From: Moritella sp. 24
Lineage (GTDB): Bacteria; Pseudomonadota; Gammaproteobacteria; Enterobacterales; Moritellaceae
Assembly: GCF_018219155.1 (NCBI RefSeq)
Contig: NZ_CP056123.1
Span: 2,241,505-2,305,504, forward strand
Length of the DNA stretch: 64,000 nucleotides
Reading direction: 5' to 3'
Every line of letters begins with the position of its first letter. The first letter of the stretch is position 1. The notes beneath the pieces are model-generated. The model searched no databases and was not told the DNA's origin. It saw only the letters and a program-made list of their open reading frames with translations. Shown one piece after another: positions 7,679 to 17,364 of this stretch. The position numbers were made by a program, and so were the translations under genes.

Positions 7679-10336
7679 TTAATTATTCACACTTGTCACG
7701 CGACTAAAGCGTTTTCCATCAGGTGATACCGTTCTTAACTCTGCAGATGTAGCGGCAATAGGTTTTGTCCATGTTGCCCACGATGCGCCAGAGTCAGTGC
7801 TGTATTGCACTTCTAAACCAGGGAATTCCACGTTAGCGATCAGCTTACCTGCTTCTATTTTACCACCGGGTACTGGTAGACGGTATTGAATACCTGTTTG
7901 ATCAATCTTAGCGAGTTCACGTTGACCAAGGATGTTTGCAAATTGAACCCATTCGGCCTGTTGCAGTTTAGTATCAACAAATGATGTTTCACCTCCTTTA
8001 AACTCTCGATCTTTTACATAATCAAGTTCCCAGGATGCTTTATGCCATGCGCGTTCAGCTAATGGTAGAATACGTGGGAAAACCATATATTCGAATTGTG
8101 AATCAGTACGTACAACTTCACTCCAAAGCTGGCCTGAAATACCATTGTAGCCACGGTTTTCTGTATCGCCTTTTACACTAAAGTTATTACCATCGCGGTC
8201 TTTTGATGTTTCAGCATTCTGAGGTAAGTTGTTTGGTGAAAACTTGAATACCTTTTTAGTATCGGTATAACGCGTTGCCCAATAGAAGCCACGCTCTTTC
8301 GCATTCACTTCATGTGGGAAATCAAAATATAAGTAATCTGGGTGAGATTGAACAACCTCAAAACCTTTTTCTGTCATATGGTTAGATGTATTAGCACCTC
8401 CCCAGTATAAGGTTTCCCAAACATTTGCAACTGCCGTTAATGGTAAATTTTTAGCATCGACATCTTTCAGTCCATCTTGCCAAAGTTGAGTTTTTTCAAT
8501 TCCAGCAGCGGCGATTATATTTGCCACCTTCTTCACAAAGAGTGGACCGAGGTCGTGTGTTGTTTCTAAACTATCGTCTGCGGCAATTTGAGCAACACAT
8601 TGCGGTGACTTAGCCCAAGGCATAGTCTGCTTGGTTAGGTCCATATCGCCTTTCCAACCCGTTGTTCCGCCTGTTTGCTCATAGCCATTTCCGAGGTGAA
8701 TATTTTTTGCTTCATCCCCACCCATATGCCAGGTCTTTAATGGTTGGCCTGCTTCTTGGTGCATAGACTGAACTTCTGATATAACTTTACTAATAAAGTT
8801 ATATGTTGAATCTATACAAGGATTTAAGATACCGTCATTGTAGAATTGAATCGTCGTGTAAACCGATTTATCATCAGGATCTGCTAATCGATACTCTTCA
8901 GCTTTTACTAAATCAGAGTCTTTGTATTTGTTATAACGCGCTTCCATTGCAACAACACCTGCTCGTGCATGGGCTGGCATATCAATTTCTGGAATGACTT
9001 CTATATTACGTGCGTTTGCATATTTGATTAGTTCTATATAATCTGTTTTTGATAAAAAACCTGATCCACGGTTATCTGTTGTTGGGCCAGATCCTAGCTG
9101 TGGTAATAAGCACGTTGTCTCCGCTAAATCATGGCAACGTTGCGCACCTACATCGGTTAGTTCAGGTAAATCAGGAATAGCTAATCGCCAGCCTTCATCA
9201 TCTGTTAGGTGTATATGAAATTTATTCAATTTGTACGCACTCATTTGATCGAGTAAGCGTAAAAGTGATTCTTTACTGTGGAAGTTACGTGCAATATCAA
9301 CTTCCATGCCACGATATTCAAAGTTCGGAGCATCTTTCACACTGACTTGGGAAATTGTTTTATTTGATGAAAAATCAGATGGAATAAGCGATGCTATTGA
9401 TTGTAATGCGTAAAGTGCCCCAGCATTATCAAAGGCCGTAATTTCCGCGCTGCTATCTGAAATATCGAGGCTGTAACCGCCTGATTTAGCATATTCACTT
9501 TCAAGTTTCAGTGGCGCAATGGTTACATTGACAGGATATTTACCTGATACATTGACACCAAAGTTTTCAAGTCGGTTTGTAATAGCAGTAAGTGAAGCTG
9601 TATTCATCGCTGGTGCATGGATTTGAATGCCTTCACTTAGATCTGCACTGCCCGTCACCATGTCATCTTGCCAAACAGGTGTCGGTAGGATCTTGTTAGC
9701 AATTGTAGATATTGACAGTTGTGAGGTTGCTTCATTTTTATCAAAGCGTGTGTTCGCATTCATGACTATATTGTTATCGCCAGCATGACGTTTCAGGTTT
9801 TCACCTATTAATGGCTTAACAATATCTGACATATTTTCTGTATCGGTATTTGCGATCACTTTCGCTTCTGCATTTTCGGCAGTCACGTAATAACGTGGGA
9901 TGACATCTGTTTCAAATAGTGACCAGTATTCAGCGATAAAATTAACATCAATAGTAGAGTTTGCTGCGAATCCTTTGAATTCAGCTGTCGGGGTTATTTT
10001 ATGTAAATCACCATTAATGTGCTCAATGGTAAATTCCGGTGATTTTACATCTAAGATTCGACGGATACTATGGAAGTAGATTTCCCAATCAGCAGAATCA
10101 ATCGCTACACCATTGTTTGTTAATTGAATTGTTGAGTCTTGACAAGCCGCCCACTCAGCACCTAGCGCTTTACACGTGGCAGATTTATCACCTTCAAGCT
10201 TTTGATTTACTTGGTATGTGACTTGAATAGATGAGGCGATTGCATCGACAGTATCTTGTGTTGATGACGTTTCTGATGTGGTACTACAACCAGCCAGAGC
10301 AATACTTAATCCAAGTGCAATTGCTGTTTTATTCAT
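7679..10336 (-). CDS. GH20 beta-N-acetylhexosaminidase (chitobiase), lipoprotein
   Basis: The enzyme releases N-acetylglucosamine from chitin oligosaccharides. The N-terminus is a lipoprotein signal with lipobox LAGC (Cys17), so it is probably outer-membrane anchored. The order of domains fits large bacterial chitobiases: an N-terminal carbohydrate-binding-like domain (~35-190), a GH20b domain (~210-335), the catalytic barrel (~340-780), and a C-terminal Ig-like domain. The catalytic Asp-Glu pair is in HMGGDE (D541, E542). The start ATG has a strong AAGGAAGG upstream. A CRP-like site lies about 100 bases upstream. It is transcribed alone. Together with the GH19 chitinase, it would carry chitin to monomers. 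Confidence in family and activity is high. Confidence 0.94.
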   Translation of the reverse strand: MNKTAIALGLSIALAGCSTTSETSSTQDTVDAIASSIQVTYQVNQKLEGDKSATCKALGAEWAACQDSTIQLTNNGVAIDSADWEIYFHSIRRILDVKSPEFTIEHINGDLHKITPTAEFKGFAANSTIDVNFIAEYWSLFETDVIPRYYVTAENAEAKVIANTDTENMSDIVKPLIGENLKRHAGDNNIVMNANTRFDKNEATSQLSISTIANKILPTPVWQDDMVTGSADLSEGIQIHAPAMNTASLTAITNRLENFGVNVSGKYPVNVTIAPLKLESEYAKSGGYSLDISDSSAEITAFDNAGALYALQSIASLIPSDFSSNKTISQVSVKDAPNFEYRGMEVDIARNFHSKESLLRLLDQMSAYKLNKFHIHLTDDEGWRLAIPDLPELTDVGAQRCHDLAETTCLLPQLGSGPTTDNRGSGFLSKTDYIELIKYANARNIEVIPEIDMPAHARAGVVAMEARYNKYKDSDLVKAEEYRLADPDDKSVYTTIQFYNDGILNPCIDSTYNFISKVISEVQSMHQEAGQPLKTWHMGGDEAKNIHLGNGYEQTGGTTGWKGDMDLTKQTMPWAKSPQCVAQIAADDSLETTHDLGPLFVKKVANIIAAAGIEKTQLWQDGLKDVDAKNLPLTAVANVWETLYWGGANTSNHMTEKGFEVVQSHPDYLYFDFPHEVNAKERGFYWATRYTDTKKVFKFSPNNLPQNAETSKDRDGNNFSVKGDTENRGYNGISGQLWSEVVRTDSQFEYMVFPRILPLAERAWHKASWELDYVKDREFKGGETSFVDTKLQQAEWVQFANILGQRELAKIDQTGIQYRLPVPGGKIEAGKLIANVEFPGLEVQYSTDSGASWATWTKPIAATSAELRTVSPDGKRFSRVTSVNN

Positions 10337-10711
10337 ATCCGTACCTTCCTTTGAGACAAATCTGTTTTAATTCATAAACTTATTTCGCAATATAAAATAA
10401 CTCAACTTATTTACCAGCCAAAGTTATAATCATTGTGATGATAATCACCTTTATAATGTTTTTTGTGAAAACGATGTGATTAAAGTCATTGTTAATGAAT
10501 GAATAAAGATACATATGGAAGCTTTAACTATTGTTTAATGTAATTACAAATAGCTTAATCTTTAGCGTGAATTAACTTGTTTTCAGGGGAATGTATGAAA
10601 TGATAAGGTATGTGATCTCTAAACGTTAATACCTTTATACAATTAAGTACTTAAGGTACTATATTGATGTTAGATCAAGTCATCATCGTCTTTTATACTT
10701 AGGTTCTATTT
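10337..10711. other. Divergent intergenic region, chitobiase / DsbA-like
   Basis: About 375 AT-rich bases hold the two divergent promoters. The recognisable signals are a CRP-like site at 10434-10449 and a weaker one at 10475-10490. I see no small gene. Confidence 0.45.
10434..10449. promoter_or_regulatory. CRP-like binding site
   Basis: The sequence TGTGATGATAATCACC fits the CRP consensus TGTGA-N6-TCACA at 9 of 10 core positions. A weaker half-conserved copy lies at 10475-10490. It is about 98 bases upstream of the chitobiase start, so activation by cAMP-CRP is a plausible inference. Confidence 0.5.
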
Positions 10712-11380
10712 ATGAAAAAATTAACGACAAAAAAAAGTTTAGCTGCAAAAAAGCAAAATAAAATCATCACAATCGCTATATTATGTGTTGCTATTGTGAC
10801 AGGTGCACTTCTCCTTACTCCTACAGATTCAAATGAAAATATAGATCAGTATCTCTATAGTGAGCATGCGCTTATTTTTGGTAATGAAAATGCGAAAGTC
10901 ACTATCGTTGAGTTCTTTGATCCTGCTTGTGAATCTTGCCGTGCGTTTTACCCTCTCGTTAAAAGCCAAATCAAGAAATATGAAGGCAAGGTTAACTTAA
11001 TTGTTCGACCTGTTGCATTTCATAAAAACGTAGGACCAGTTGTTACCGCATTAGAAGCGACTAAAATGCAAGGTAAATACTGGGATGCGCTGAGTACGAC
11101 ACTATATAATCAAAGTCGTTGGGCAATAAATCATACTGCTAATGTAGAGCTATTGTATCCATATCTGCAGGACGCAGGCATTGACATTGAAAAGCTTAAG
11201 ATTGATATGAAGAAAGCCATAATCGCTGAAAACTTAGCTCAAGATACACAAGATGCTAAAACGCTTAAAGTATTAAAGACACCGACGTTCTATGTTAACG
11301 GTGTTGCACTGAAAACTTTTGGTGATGCGCCATTAAAAGCACTTATTGCAAGTGAAGTAAAAAAAGCATATTCAGAATAA
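10712..11380 (+). CDS. DsbA-family thioredoxin-fold protein, membrane-anchored
   Basis: This 222-residue protein has a basic N-terminus and a single membrane segment (~20-37), so its domain should face the periplasm. The thioredoxin fold begins near 60. It has a CxxC active site, CESC, in FFDPACESCRAFYP, a helical insert, and the cis-proline loop LKTPTFYVNG near 190. This resembles BdbD/DsbA-type dithiol oxidases or DsbG-like proteins rather than classical DsbA (CPHC). No DsbB-like partner is adjacent. It is monocistronic, with a strong terminator. Whether it oxidises, isomerises or reduces disulfides cannot be read from sequence. Confidence 0.82.
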   Translation: MKKLTTKKSLAAKKQNKIITIAILCVAIVTGALLLTPTDSNENIDQYLYSEHALIFGNENAKVTIVEFFDPACESCRAFYPLVKSQIKKYEGKVNLIVRPVAFHKNVGPVVTALEATKMQGKYWDALSTTLYNQSRWAINHTANVELLYPYLQDAGIDIEKLKIDMKKAIIAENLAQDTQDAKTLKVLKTPTFYVNGVALKTFGDAPLKALIASEVKKAYSE

Positions 11381-11400
11381 TTGCTTAATAACGAAGTATA

Positions 11401-11433
11401 AAAAAAGCCCTCAACTTGATTGAGGGCTTTTTT
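11401..11433 (+). terminator. Bidirectional intrinsic terminator
   Basis: A perfect stem AGCCCTCAA/TTGAGGGCT with a 4-5 base loop is flanked by A-runs and T-runs on both sides. It lies between the convergent DsbA-like and ppiC genes and can serve both. Confidence 0.92.
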
Positions 11434-11482
11434 GTATAAGCTTAACGCTGTAAATAATTTGTATTAAAATATGAGAGACAAA

Positions 11483-11764
11483 TTAAGTGCGGTATAAAAT
11501 CTTTACAATGTGCCAACCATGTTTAGTCTTCACAAGATGTGGAGTCAGAATTTCTGCATTGAAACAAACCTTATCGAAAGCAGGAACCATCGCTCCTTTT
11601 CTGAACTCACCTAAGTTACCACCATCCTTTTTGCCTGATGGGCAAAGGGAATGTGACTTAGCAAGCTTTTGGAAGTTGGCACCTTTTCCTAGTTGTTCTA
11701 AAATTTCGTATGCTTTATCTTGGTGTTTAACTAAAATATGCAATGCTGCAGCTGTTCTCGCCAT
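11483..11764 (-). CDS. ppiC: Parvulin-type peptidyl-prolyl cis-trans isomerase PpiC
   Basis: This 93-residue cytoplasmic single-domain parvulin matches E. coli PpiC in length and motifs: HILVKHQ at the N-terminus, [31 protein letters not shown] and [11 protein letters not shown] at the end. It speeds proline isomerisation during folding. The frame is open upstream to 11803. I chose the internal ATG at 11764 because it gives [12 protein letters not shown], the family's normal N-terminus. The bidirectional hairpin beyond the stop serves as its terminator. Confidence 0.92.
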   Translation of the reverse strand: MARTAAALHILVKHQDKAYEILEQLGKGANFQKLAKSHSLCPSGKKDGGNLGEFRKGAMVPAFDKVCFNAEILTPHLVKTKHGWHIVKILYRT

Positions 11765-12013
11765 GACTAACTCGACTCTAAATAAAAATTTATAATCCAC
11801 CATTTTACCATAACAAATCGTCTACTGACTACACTCTTAATCAGTAAGTGAATCCTACTGGTTATAGAAAGCGCAAAAATAACTGTTTAGACCAGTTATT
11901 TGTAAAAAATTATTCTTTCAAATGAAAGGATGTGCCAAAGTTATCTTATAAGAGGTATACTGGTAACAATTTAATTCATCACCGCTTTCATTTTATTAAG
12001 GATAAAATCACAC

Positions 12014-13651
12014 ATGGCAGTTCATCCAAGAGCCGGACAAAAGGCACTAAACTCAGATCTTTGTAATATCCCTGCACTTGTTTCTAATTATTACATTAAC
12101 AAGCCTGATGTAACGAAAATTGCTGAACGTGTAGCATTTGGTACATCTGGTCACCGTGGTAATGCATTTGCTTCATCTTTTAATGAAGATCATATCTTAG
12201 CTATTTCTCAAGCAATCGCTGAATATCGCCATGAACAAGGCATTACTGGTCCACTATTTATCGGTAAAGATACGCATGCTTTATCTGAACCAGCAAATAT
12301 TTCTGCTATCGAAGTGCTTGTAGCTAACGGTGTTGATGTACGTGTTCAGTCTGATGCTGGTTTTACACCAACACCGGTGATCTCGCATGCTATTTTGACT
12401 CATAACAGTAATAATACTGCACAAGCTGATGGTATTGTTATCACACCTTCTCACAATCCCCCGCAAGATGGTGGTATTAAATATAATCCGCCGCATGGTG
12501 GTCCAGCTGACGGTGATGTAACTAAAATTATCGAAAACCGTGCTAACGACATCATTGCTGAAGGATTAACTGCAGTTAAGCGTATTAGCTATGCAGTTGC
12601 TATCCAGTCTTCTCACTACCAAGAAATTGATTATGTAGAAGGTTATGTTGCAGATCTAGAAAACGTATTAAACCTTAAAGCAATTGCAGACGCTGGTATC
12701 AAAATCGGTGTTGATACACTAGGTGGCTCTGGTTTTGCATATTGGGATGTGATTGCAGCCAAGTATAATTTAAACATTGAAGTGGTAAACGATCGTGTTG
12801 ACCCAAGCTTCTCATTTATGTGCCTAGATAAAGATGGCAAGATCCGCATGGATTGCTCATCGCCATACGCGATGGCTAGCTTGATTGGTCTAAAAGATGA
12901 TTTTGACATCGCGATTGGTAACGATCCTGATTATGACCGTCACGGTATTGTTACTAAAAGTGGTTTAATGAACCCAAACCATTACCTTGCTGTTGCAATT
13001 CAATACCTGTTTAACAACCGTAAAGATTGGCCAGTAAATGCAAAAGTGGGTAAAACACTGGTTTCAAGTTCGATGATTGATCGCGTAGCGGCAAAAATTG
13101 AACGTCCAATGTGTGAAGTACCAGTTGGCTTTAAATGGTTTGTTGATGGTTTACACACTGCCGATTTTGGTTTTGGCGGTGAAGAAAGTGCCGGTGCATC
13201 TTTCTTACGTAAAAATGGTACTGTTTGGACAACGGATAAAGACGGTATTATTCTTGCGTTATTGTCTGCCGAGATTCTTGCTGTTACGGGTAAAGATCCT
13301 GCACAACTTTATGCAGACCTAACAGAAGAATTTGGTTCTCCGGTATATAACCGTATTGATGCGCCAGCGTCATTTGAAGAAAAAGCAATTCTTTCAAACT
13401 TATCTCCTGAACTTGTTCAAGCTGAAACACTTGCAGGCGAAAAAATCACGGCTAAATTAACCAATGCACCGGGTAATGATGGCAAAATTGGTGGTTTGAA
13501 AGTAACAACTGAAAATGGTTGGTTTGCTGCACGCCCTTCAGGTACAGAAGCTATCTACAAAATTTACGCAGAAAGCTTTAAAGATGAAGCACATCTGGCT
13601 CTTATTTTAAGTGAAGCACAAGAAATTGTGTCTGCTGCGCTTAAAGCGTAG
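12014..13651 (+). CDS. pgm: Phosphoglucomutase, alpha-D-glucose phosphate-specific
   Basis: The enzyme interconverts glucose 1-phosphate and glucose 6-phosphate, linking glycolysis to glycogen and nucleotide-sugar synthesis. All four domains of the alpha-D-phosphohexomutase family are present over 545 residues, the usual Pgm length. The phosphoserine loop is [11 protein letters not shown] (~145-155), the metal loop is DPDYDRHG (~302), the sugar-binding loop is GGEESAG (~393), and the phosphate-binding loop is RPSGTE (~512). The gene stands alone, with a hairpin downstream. Start ATG follows AAGG at a fair distance. Confidence 0.96.
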   Translation: MAVHPRAGQKALNSDLCNIPALVSNYYINKPDVTKIAERVAFGTSGHRGNAFASSFNEDHILAISQAIAEYRHEQGITGPLFIGKDTHALSEPANISAIEVLVANGVDVRVQSDAGFTPTPVISHAILTHNSNNTAQADGIVITPSHNPPQDGGIKYNPPHGGPADGDVTKIIENRANDIIAEGLTAVKRISYAVAIQSSHYQEIDYVEGYVADLENVLNLKAIADAGIKIGVDTLGGSGFAYWDVIAAKYNLNIEVVNDRVDPSFSFMCLDKDGKIRMDCSSPYAMASLIGLKDDFDIAIGNDPDYDRHGIVTKSGLMNPNHYLAVAIQYLFNNRKDWPVNAKVGKTLVSSSMIDRVAAKIERPMCEVPVGFKWFVDGLHTADFGFGGEESAGASFLRKNGTVWTTDKDGIILALLSAEILAVTGKDPAQLYADLTEEFGSPVYNRIDAPASFEEKAILSNLSPELVQAETLAGEKITAKLTNAPGNDGKIGGLKVTTENGWFAARPSGTEAIYKIYAESFKDEAHLALILSEAQEIVSAALKA

Positions 13652-13687
13652 AGACTTCGCTCGCTAAGTTAAATAACAATTAATACG

Positions 13688-13736
13688 AAAAGGCTGATTC
13701 ACTCTTTGAATTTTAAAGGGTAATTAGCCTTTTTTA
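13688..13736 (+). terminator. Terminator of pgm
   Basis: The stem AAAAGGCT/AGCCTTTT closes an imperfect ACTC-rich inner part and is followed by a T-rich run. It lies about 40 bases after the pgm stop. Confidence 0.7.
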
Positions 13737-13835
13737 TTAACAAGGCATTAACCACCGCTATACACTATTAGATATTTTTATAGATGTGCACACAGAGTGT
13801 CATGTATTCAACGTCGCTTTCATTGCTATTTTTGA

Positions 13836-13849
13836 TTGATCCTTATCAA
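13836..13849. promoter_or_regulatory. FNR box, distal
   Basis: TTGATCCTTATCAA matches the FNR consensus TTGAT-N4-ATCAA at every specified base. It lies upstream of ccoN, 51 bases centre-to-centre from a second perfect box. Confidence 0.8.
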
Positions 13850-13886
13850 CTCGGAGGTAAAAAATATATTTTTAGGCCTCAAATAA

Positions 13887-13900
13887 TTGATTTAGATCAA
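13887..13900. promoter_or_regulatory. FNR box, proximal
   Basis: TTGATTTAGATCAA is a perfect FNR consensus about 200 bases before ccoN. Low-oxygen activation of the oxidase operon by the fnr gene encoded 7 kb downstream is the natural reading. Confidence 0.82.
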
Positions 13901-14096
13901 CGAAGAGTAAACCCTCTATTTTCAGCGTGTTTTTAACAATATAACAAACAAATAGCGCTGTTAATGTTATGAGAAATCGCGTAATATCCCCATCTGAGTA
14001 CGACTGTCAATTTAGATTACTTAAATTTACATGTACTTATTTTGGGTATTCACGCATCAACAGATGTTTAATTATTCGTAGCACCGGAAGCATAAT

Positions 14097-15524
14097 ATGA
14101 GCTCTCATTCACCTATAAAAACTGACTATAACTATAAAGTTGTACGACAGTTTACTGTGATGGCTGTTATCTGGGGTATTGTTGGTATGTCAGTGGGTGT
14201 GCTAATCGCAGCACAGCTAATTTGGCCTGCACTAAACTTCGATACTCCTTGGTTAACTTATAGCCGTCTTCGTCCCCTACACACCAATGCAGTAATTTTT
14301 GCATTTGGTACTTCGGCCCTAATGGCAACATCTTTTTATGTTGTCCAACGTACATGTCAAACACGCCTATTCGGTGGCGTTTTACCTGCGATTGTATTTT
14401 GGGGTTGGCAACTTGTTATTCTTTCTGCCGTTATATCATTACCACTTGGTTATAACACGTCAAAAGAATACGCAGAACTTGAATGGCCGATTGATATCTT
14501 AATCACGCTAGTTTGGGTTGTTTATGCGGTTGTATTCTTTGGCACCATTATCAAACGCCGTACGTCGCACATTTATGTTGCGAACTGGTTCTTTGGTGCA
14601 TTCATCTTAACCGTTGCTGTTTTACACATTGTAAACAGTGCAGCAATCCCACTAAATGGAATGAAATCTTATTCTATTTACGGTGGTGCGATTGATGCAA
14701 TGGTTCAGTGGTGGTATGGCCATAATGCAGTAGGCTTCCTCCTAACTGCTGGTTTCTTAGGTATGATGTACTACTTCGTTCCTAAACAAGCTAACCGTCC
14801 TGTTTACTCATACCGTTTATCTATTGTTCACTTCTGGGCATTAGTATCGTTATACATCTGGGCTGGTCCTCACCATTTACATTACACTGCACTACCAGAT
14901 TGGACTCAATCTGTAGGCATGGTAATGTCGTTAATCTTATTCGCTCCTTCATGGGGTGGTATGATCAACGGTATCATGACGCTTTCTGGCGCATGGCATA
15001 AACTACGTTATGACCCTATCCTACGTTTCTTAATTGTATCTCTATCTTTCTACGGTATGTCTACGTTCGAAGGTCCAATGATGGCAATTAAGAGTGTAAA
15101 TGCACTATCGCATTACACTGACTGGACTGTTGGTCACGTACACTCAGGTGCGCTAGGTTGGGTTGCGATGGTATCTATCGGTGCTATCTACCACTTAATT
15201 CCAGTATTATTTAACCAAGGTCGTATGTACAGCGTTAAGCTAATCAACGTTCACTTCTGGTTAGCAACTATTGGTACGGTTCTTTACATTGTTTCAATGT
15301 GGATCTCTGGTGTTATGCAAGGTCTGATGTGGAGAGCGGTTAACGCAGACGGTACATTAACGTACAGTTTCGTTGAGTCACTTCAAGCTTCATACCCATT
15401 CTACTTCGTGCGCTTCCTTGGTGGTGTGTTCTTTGTTGCAGGTATGCTATTAATGGCATACAACGTCTTTAAGACAATTTCTGCTACAGATCACTCAATC
15501 AAAGCTGACGCTGAAGCGGCATAG
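14097..15524 (+). CDS. ccoN: cbb3-type cytochrome c oxidase subunit I
   Basis: This is the catalytic subunit of the high-affinity, proton-pumping terminal oxidase. It carries low-spin heme b and the heme b3-CuB centre. It has 475 residues and about 12 membrane helices. Heme- and copper-ligand histidines are visible in [10 protein letters not shown] (~60), [10 protein letters not shown] (~205), [11 protein letters not shown] (~257) and [17 protein letters not shown] (~340-355), as expected for CcoN. It is the first gene of ccoNOQP, 14 bases before ccoO, with two FNR boxes upstream. Identification is firm. Confidence 0.97.
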   Translation: MSSHSPIKTDYNYKVVRQFTVMAVIWGIVGMSVGVLIAAQLIWPALNFDTPWLTYSRLRPLHTNAVIFAFGTSALMATSFYVVQRTCQTRLFGGVLPAIVFWGWQLVILSAVISLPLGYNTSKEYAELEWPIDILITLVWVVYAVVFFGTIIKRRTSHIYVANWFFGAFILTVAVLHIVNSAAIPLNGMKSYSIYGGAIDAMVQWWYGHNAVGFLLTAGFLGMMYYFVPKQANRPVYSYRLSIVHFWALVSLYIWAGPHHLHYTALPDWTQSVGMVMSLILFAPSWGGMINGIMTLSGAWHKLRYDPILRFLIVSLSFYGMSTFEGPMMAIKSVNALSHYTDWTVGHVHSGALGWVAMVSIGAIYHLIPVLFNQGRMYSVKLINVHFWLATIGTVLYIVSMWISGVMQGLMWRAVNADGTLTYSFVESLQASYPFYFVRFLGGVFFVAGMLLMAYNVFKTISATDHSIKADAEAA

Positions 15525-15538
15525 AAAGGAGATATCTT

Positions 15539-16141
15539 ATGAAACATGAATTAATTGAAAAGAACGTTGGTTTATTAGCGATCTTCATCGTCATTGCGAT
15601 CAGCTTTGGTGCTATGGTTGAGATTACACCACTGTTCTGGCAAAAAGATACTACTGAGCCTCTAGACACTCTACGCCCTTATACGGCACTAGAGATGGAA
15701 GGTCGTGATATCTACATCCGTGAGAACTGTGCAGTTTGTCATAGTCAAATGATCCGTCCTTTCCGTGCAGAAACAGAGCGTTACGGCGCATACTCTGTTG
15801 CTGGTGAATCTGTTTGGGAACATCCATTCCTATGGGGTTCTAAGCGTACAGGTCCAGATCTAGCTCGTGTTGGTGGTCGTTACTCTGATGACTGGCAACG
15901 TGCGCATTTACTTGATCCGCGTAGTGTTGTACCTGAGTCAAACATGCCTGCTTTCCCTTGGTTAGCTGAAAATGTGTTAGACGGTTCAGAATCTGCTAAG
16001 AAATTAAGTATCTTTAAAGACTACTTTGACGTTCCTTACACAGATGCCGATATTGCTGGTGCAGAAGAAGCAGTAAAAGGTAAAACTGAACTAGACGCAT
16101 TGGTTGCATATCTGCAATCATTAGGTCATGCATTAAAATAA
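15539..16141 (+). CDS. ccoO: cbb3-type cytochrome c oxidase subunit II (mono-heme c)
   Basis: CcoO is a membrane-anchored c-type cytochrome that passes electrons within the cbb3 oxidase. One membrane helix lies at ~10-30, and the heme c motif is CAVCH at 64-68. The distal Met ligand is probably in [12 protein letters not shown]. Its 200 residues are normal for the family. AAAGGAG sits eight bases before the ATG. It lies between ccoN and ccoQ in a tight operon. Confidence 0.97.
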   Translation: MKHELIEKNVGLLAIFIVIAISFGAMVEITPLFWQKDTTEPLDTLRPYTALEMEGRDIYIRENCAVCHSQMIRPFRAETERYGAYSVAGESVWEHPFLWGSKRTGPDLARVGGRYSDDWQRAHLLDPRSVVPESNMPAFPWLAENVLDGSESAKKLSIFKDYFDVPYTDADIAGAEEAVKGKTELDALVAYLQSLGHALK

Positions 16142-16152
16142 GGGTGTAACTT

Positions 16153-16344
16153 ATGGATTACGGTACATTTCAAGGGGTTTATACCCTAATACTAATGGCC
16201 ATTTTTATCAGTATTATTGTTTGGGCTTACAGCAAACGTCAAAAACGTTCGTTTAACGAAGCCGCTAACTTAGTATTCGCTGATGAAGCAGTCCACAGTG
16301 ATTCACTTAATGGAGAGCAGAAGAATACTTCTGCTCGTATTTAG
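16153..16344 (+). CDS. ccoQ: cbb3-type oxidase small subunit CcoQ
   Basis: This 63-residue protein has one membrane helix (~8-25, LILMAIFISIIVWAYS) followed by a basic KRQKR stretch and a polar tail. That is the standard CcoQ/FixQ layout. It stabilises the oxidase complex. Gaps of 11 bases to ccoO and 12 bases to ccoP place it in the operon. Confidence 0.9.
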   Translation: MDYGTFQGVYTLILMAIFISIIVWAYSKRQKRSFNEAANLVFADEAVHSDSLNGEQKNTSARI

Positions 16345-16356
16345 GAGTTTATGATT

Positions 16357-17268
16357 ATGAGTACTTTTTGGAGTATTTGGATCACAGTGATCACACTAGG
16401 TAGCATTTTTGCTTGCCTAGGTCTTCTTTGGATGTGTAACAAAAACGATACAGGTGTTAAAGAAGGCGAATCAATGGGTCACTCTTTCGATGGTATCGAA
16501 GAGTTAAATAACCCATTACCAACATGGTGGAAATATCTATTTATTTTCACTTGTATTGGTGGCTTTATTTATTTCGCACTTTACCCAGGTCTAGGTGCAT
16601 ATAAAGGCCTATTAGGTTGGACTAGTGCTAACGAATACCAACGCGAAGTGTCATCTGCAGATGAAAAATATGCAGCTGTATTTAACAAGCTAGTTAAAAC
16701 AGAAGAAAGTAACTTCACTGAATACCGTGAAATTGCTGACATTGCTAAAGACCCTGAAGCAGTAAAAGTAGGTCAACGCCTATTCTTACAAAACTGTTCT
16801 CAGTGTCATGGTTCTGATGCGCGTGGTGCTAAAGGCTTCCCTAACCTAACTGATGGTGATTGGTTATACGGCGGTACTACTGCTGATATCAAAACAACTA
16901 TCATGCATGGCCGTGCGGGTGTCATGCCTGGCTGGTTAGCTGTATTAGGTGATGATAAAGTAGATCAAGTAACAACGTATGTTGTTGGTTTATCTGGCCG
17001 TAAAGTAAATGCTCGTGAGTCTGCAGCAGGTAAAGAAGTATTCCTTCAAACTTGTTCAGCTTGTCACGGTGCAGATGCGAAAGGCATGACTATGCTTGGT
17101 GCTCCAAACCTTACTGACAAAACTTGGTTGTATGGTGGCTCTAAAAAAGCGATCAAACAAACTGTTAGTTATGGTCGTAACGGTGTGATGCCAGCATGGG
17201 GTGATATCCTTGGCGAAGACAAAGTAATGCTACTAAGTGGTTATGTTTACAGCTTAAGTGTAAAGTAA
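16357..17268 (+). CDS. ccoP: cbb3-type cytochrome c oxidase subunit III (di-heme c)
   Basis: CcoP receives electrons from soluble cytochromes and feeds the oxidase. Two membrane helices lie at ~3-27 and ~58-80. Two cytochrome c domains follow, with heme motifs CSQCH (~147-151) and CSACH (~233-237). Each has a matching Met ligand segment (GVMPGW, GVMPAW). I prefer the ATG at 16357 to the one at 16351 because AGGAG at 16343-16347 is then nine bases away rather than three. A very strong terminator follows and separates the structural genes from the assembly genes. Confidence 0.96.
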   Translation: MSTFWSIWITVITLGSIFACLGLLWMCNKNDTGVKEGESMGHSFDGIEELNNPLPTWWKYLFIFTCIGGFIYFALYPGLGAYKGLLGWTSANEYQREVSSADEKYAAVFNKLVKTEESNFTEYREIADIAKDPEAVKVGQRLFLQNCSQCHGSDARGAKGFPNLTDGDWLYGGTTADIKTTIMHGRAGVMPGWLAVLGDDKVDQVTTYVVGLSGRKVNARESAAGKEVFLQTCSACHGADAKGMTMLGAPNLTDKTWLYGGSKKAIKQTVSYGRNGVMPAWGDILGEDKVMLLSGYVYSLSVK

Positions 17269-17285
17269 CGTAATAGTGGTTATTT

Positions 17286-17318
17286 AAAGCTCCATTTACT
17301 AAATGGAGCTTTTTTTTT
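17286..17318 (+). terminator. Strong terminator after ccoP
   Basis: A perfect 10-bp stem (AGCTCCATTT/AAATGGAGCT) with a 3-base loop is followed by nine T residues. It probably ends or attenuates ccoNOQP transcription before ccoH. Confidence 0.93.
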
Positions 17319-17364
17319 GGCTGTAACTTTGTTAAGTTTCCCTTTTTCCTTCATGGAGTTCACA

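Larger units (their letters stand above)
13737..14096. other. ccoN promoter region
   Basis: This 360-base region contains two perfect FNR boxes (13836-13849 and 13887-13900), described separately. The oxidase start is preceded by CACCGGAAG. No small gene is seen. Confidence 0.6.

Noticed and set aside
11487-11795. 102-codon plus-strand frame over ppiC
   Set aside because: PpiC on the opposite strand matches E. coli along its whole length; the plus-strand frame is its shadow.
11765-11803. 13-codon N-terminal extension of PpiC
   Set aside because: The family begins [13 protein letters not shown], and the internal ATG gives this exactly.
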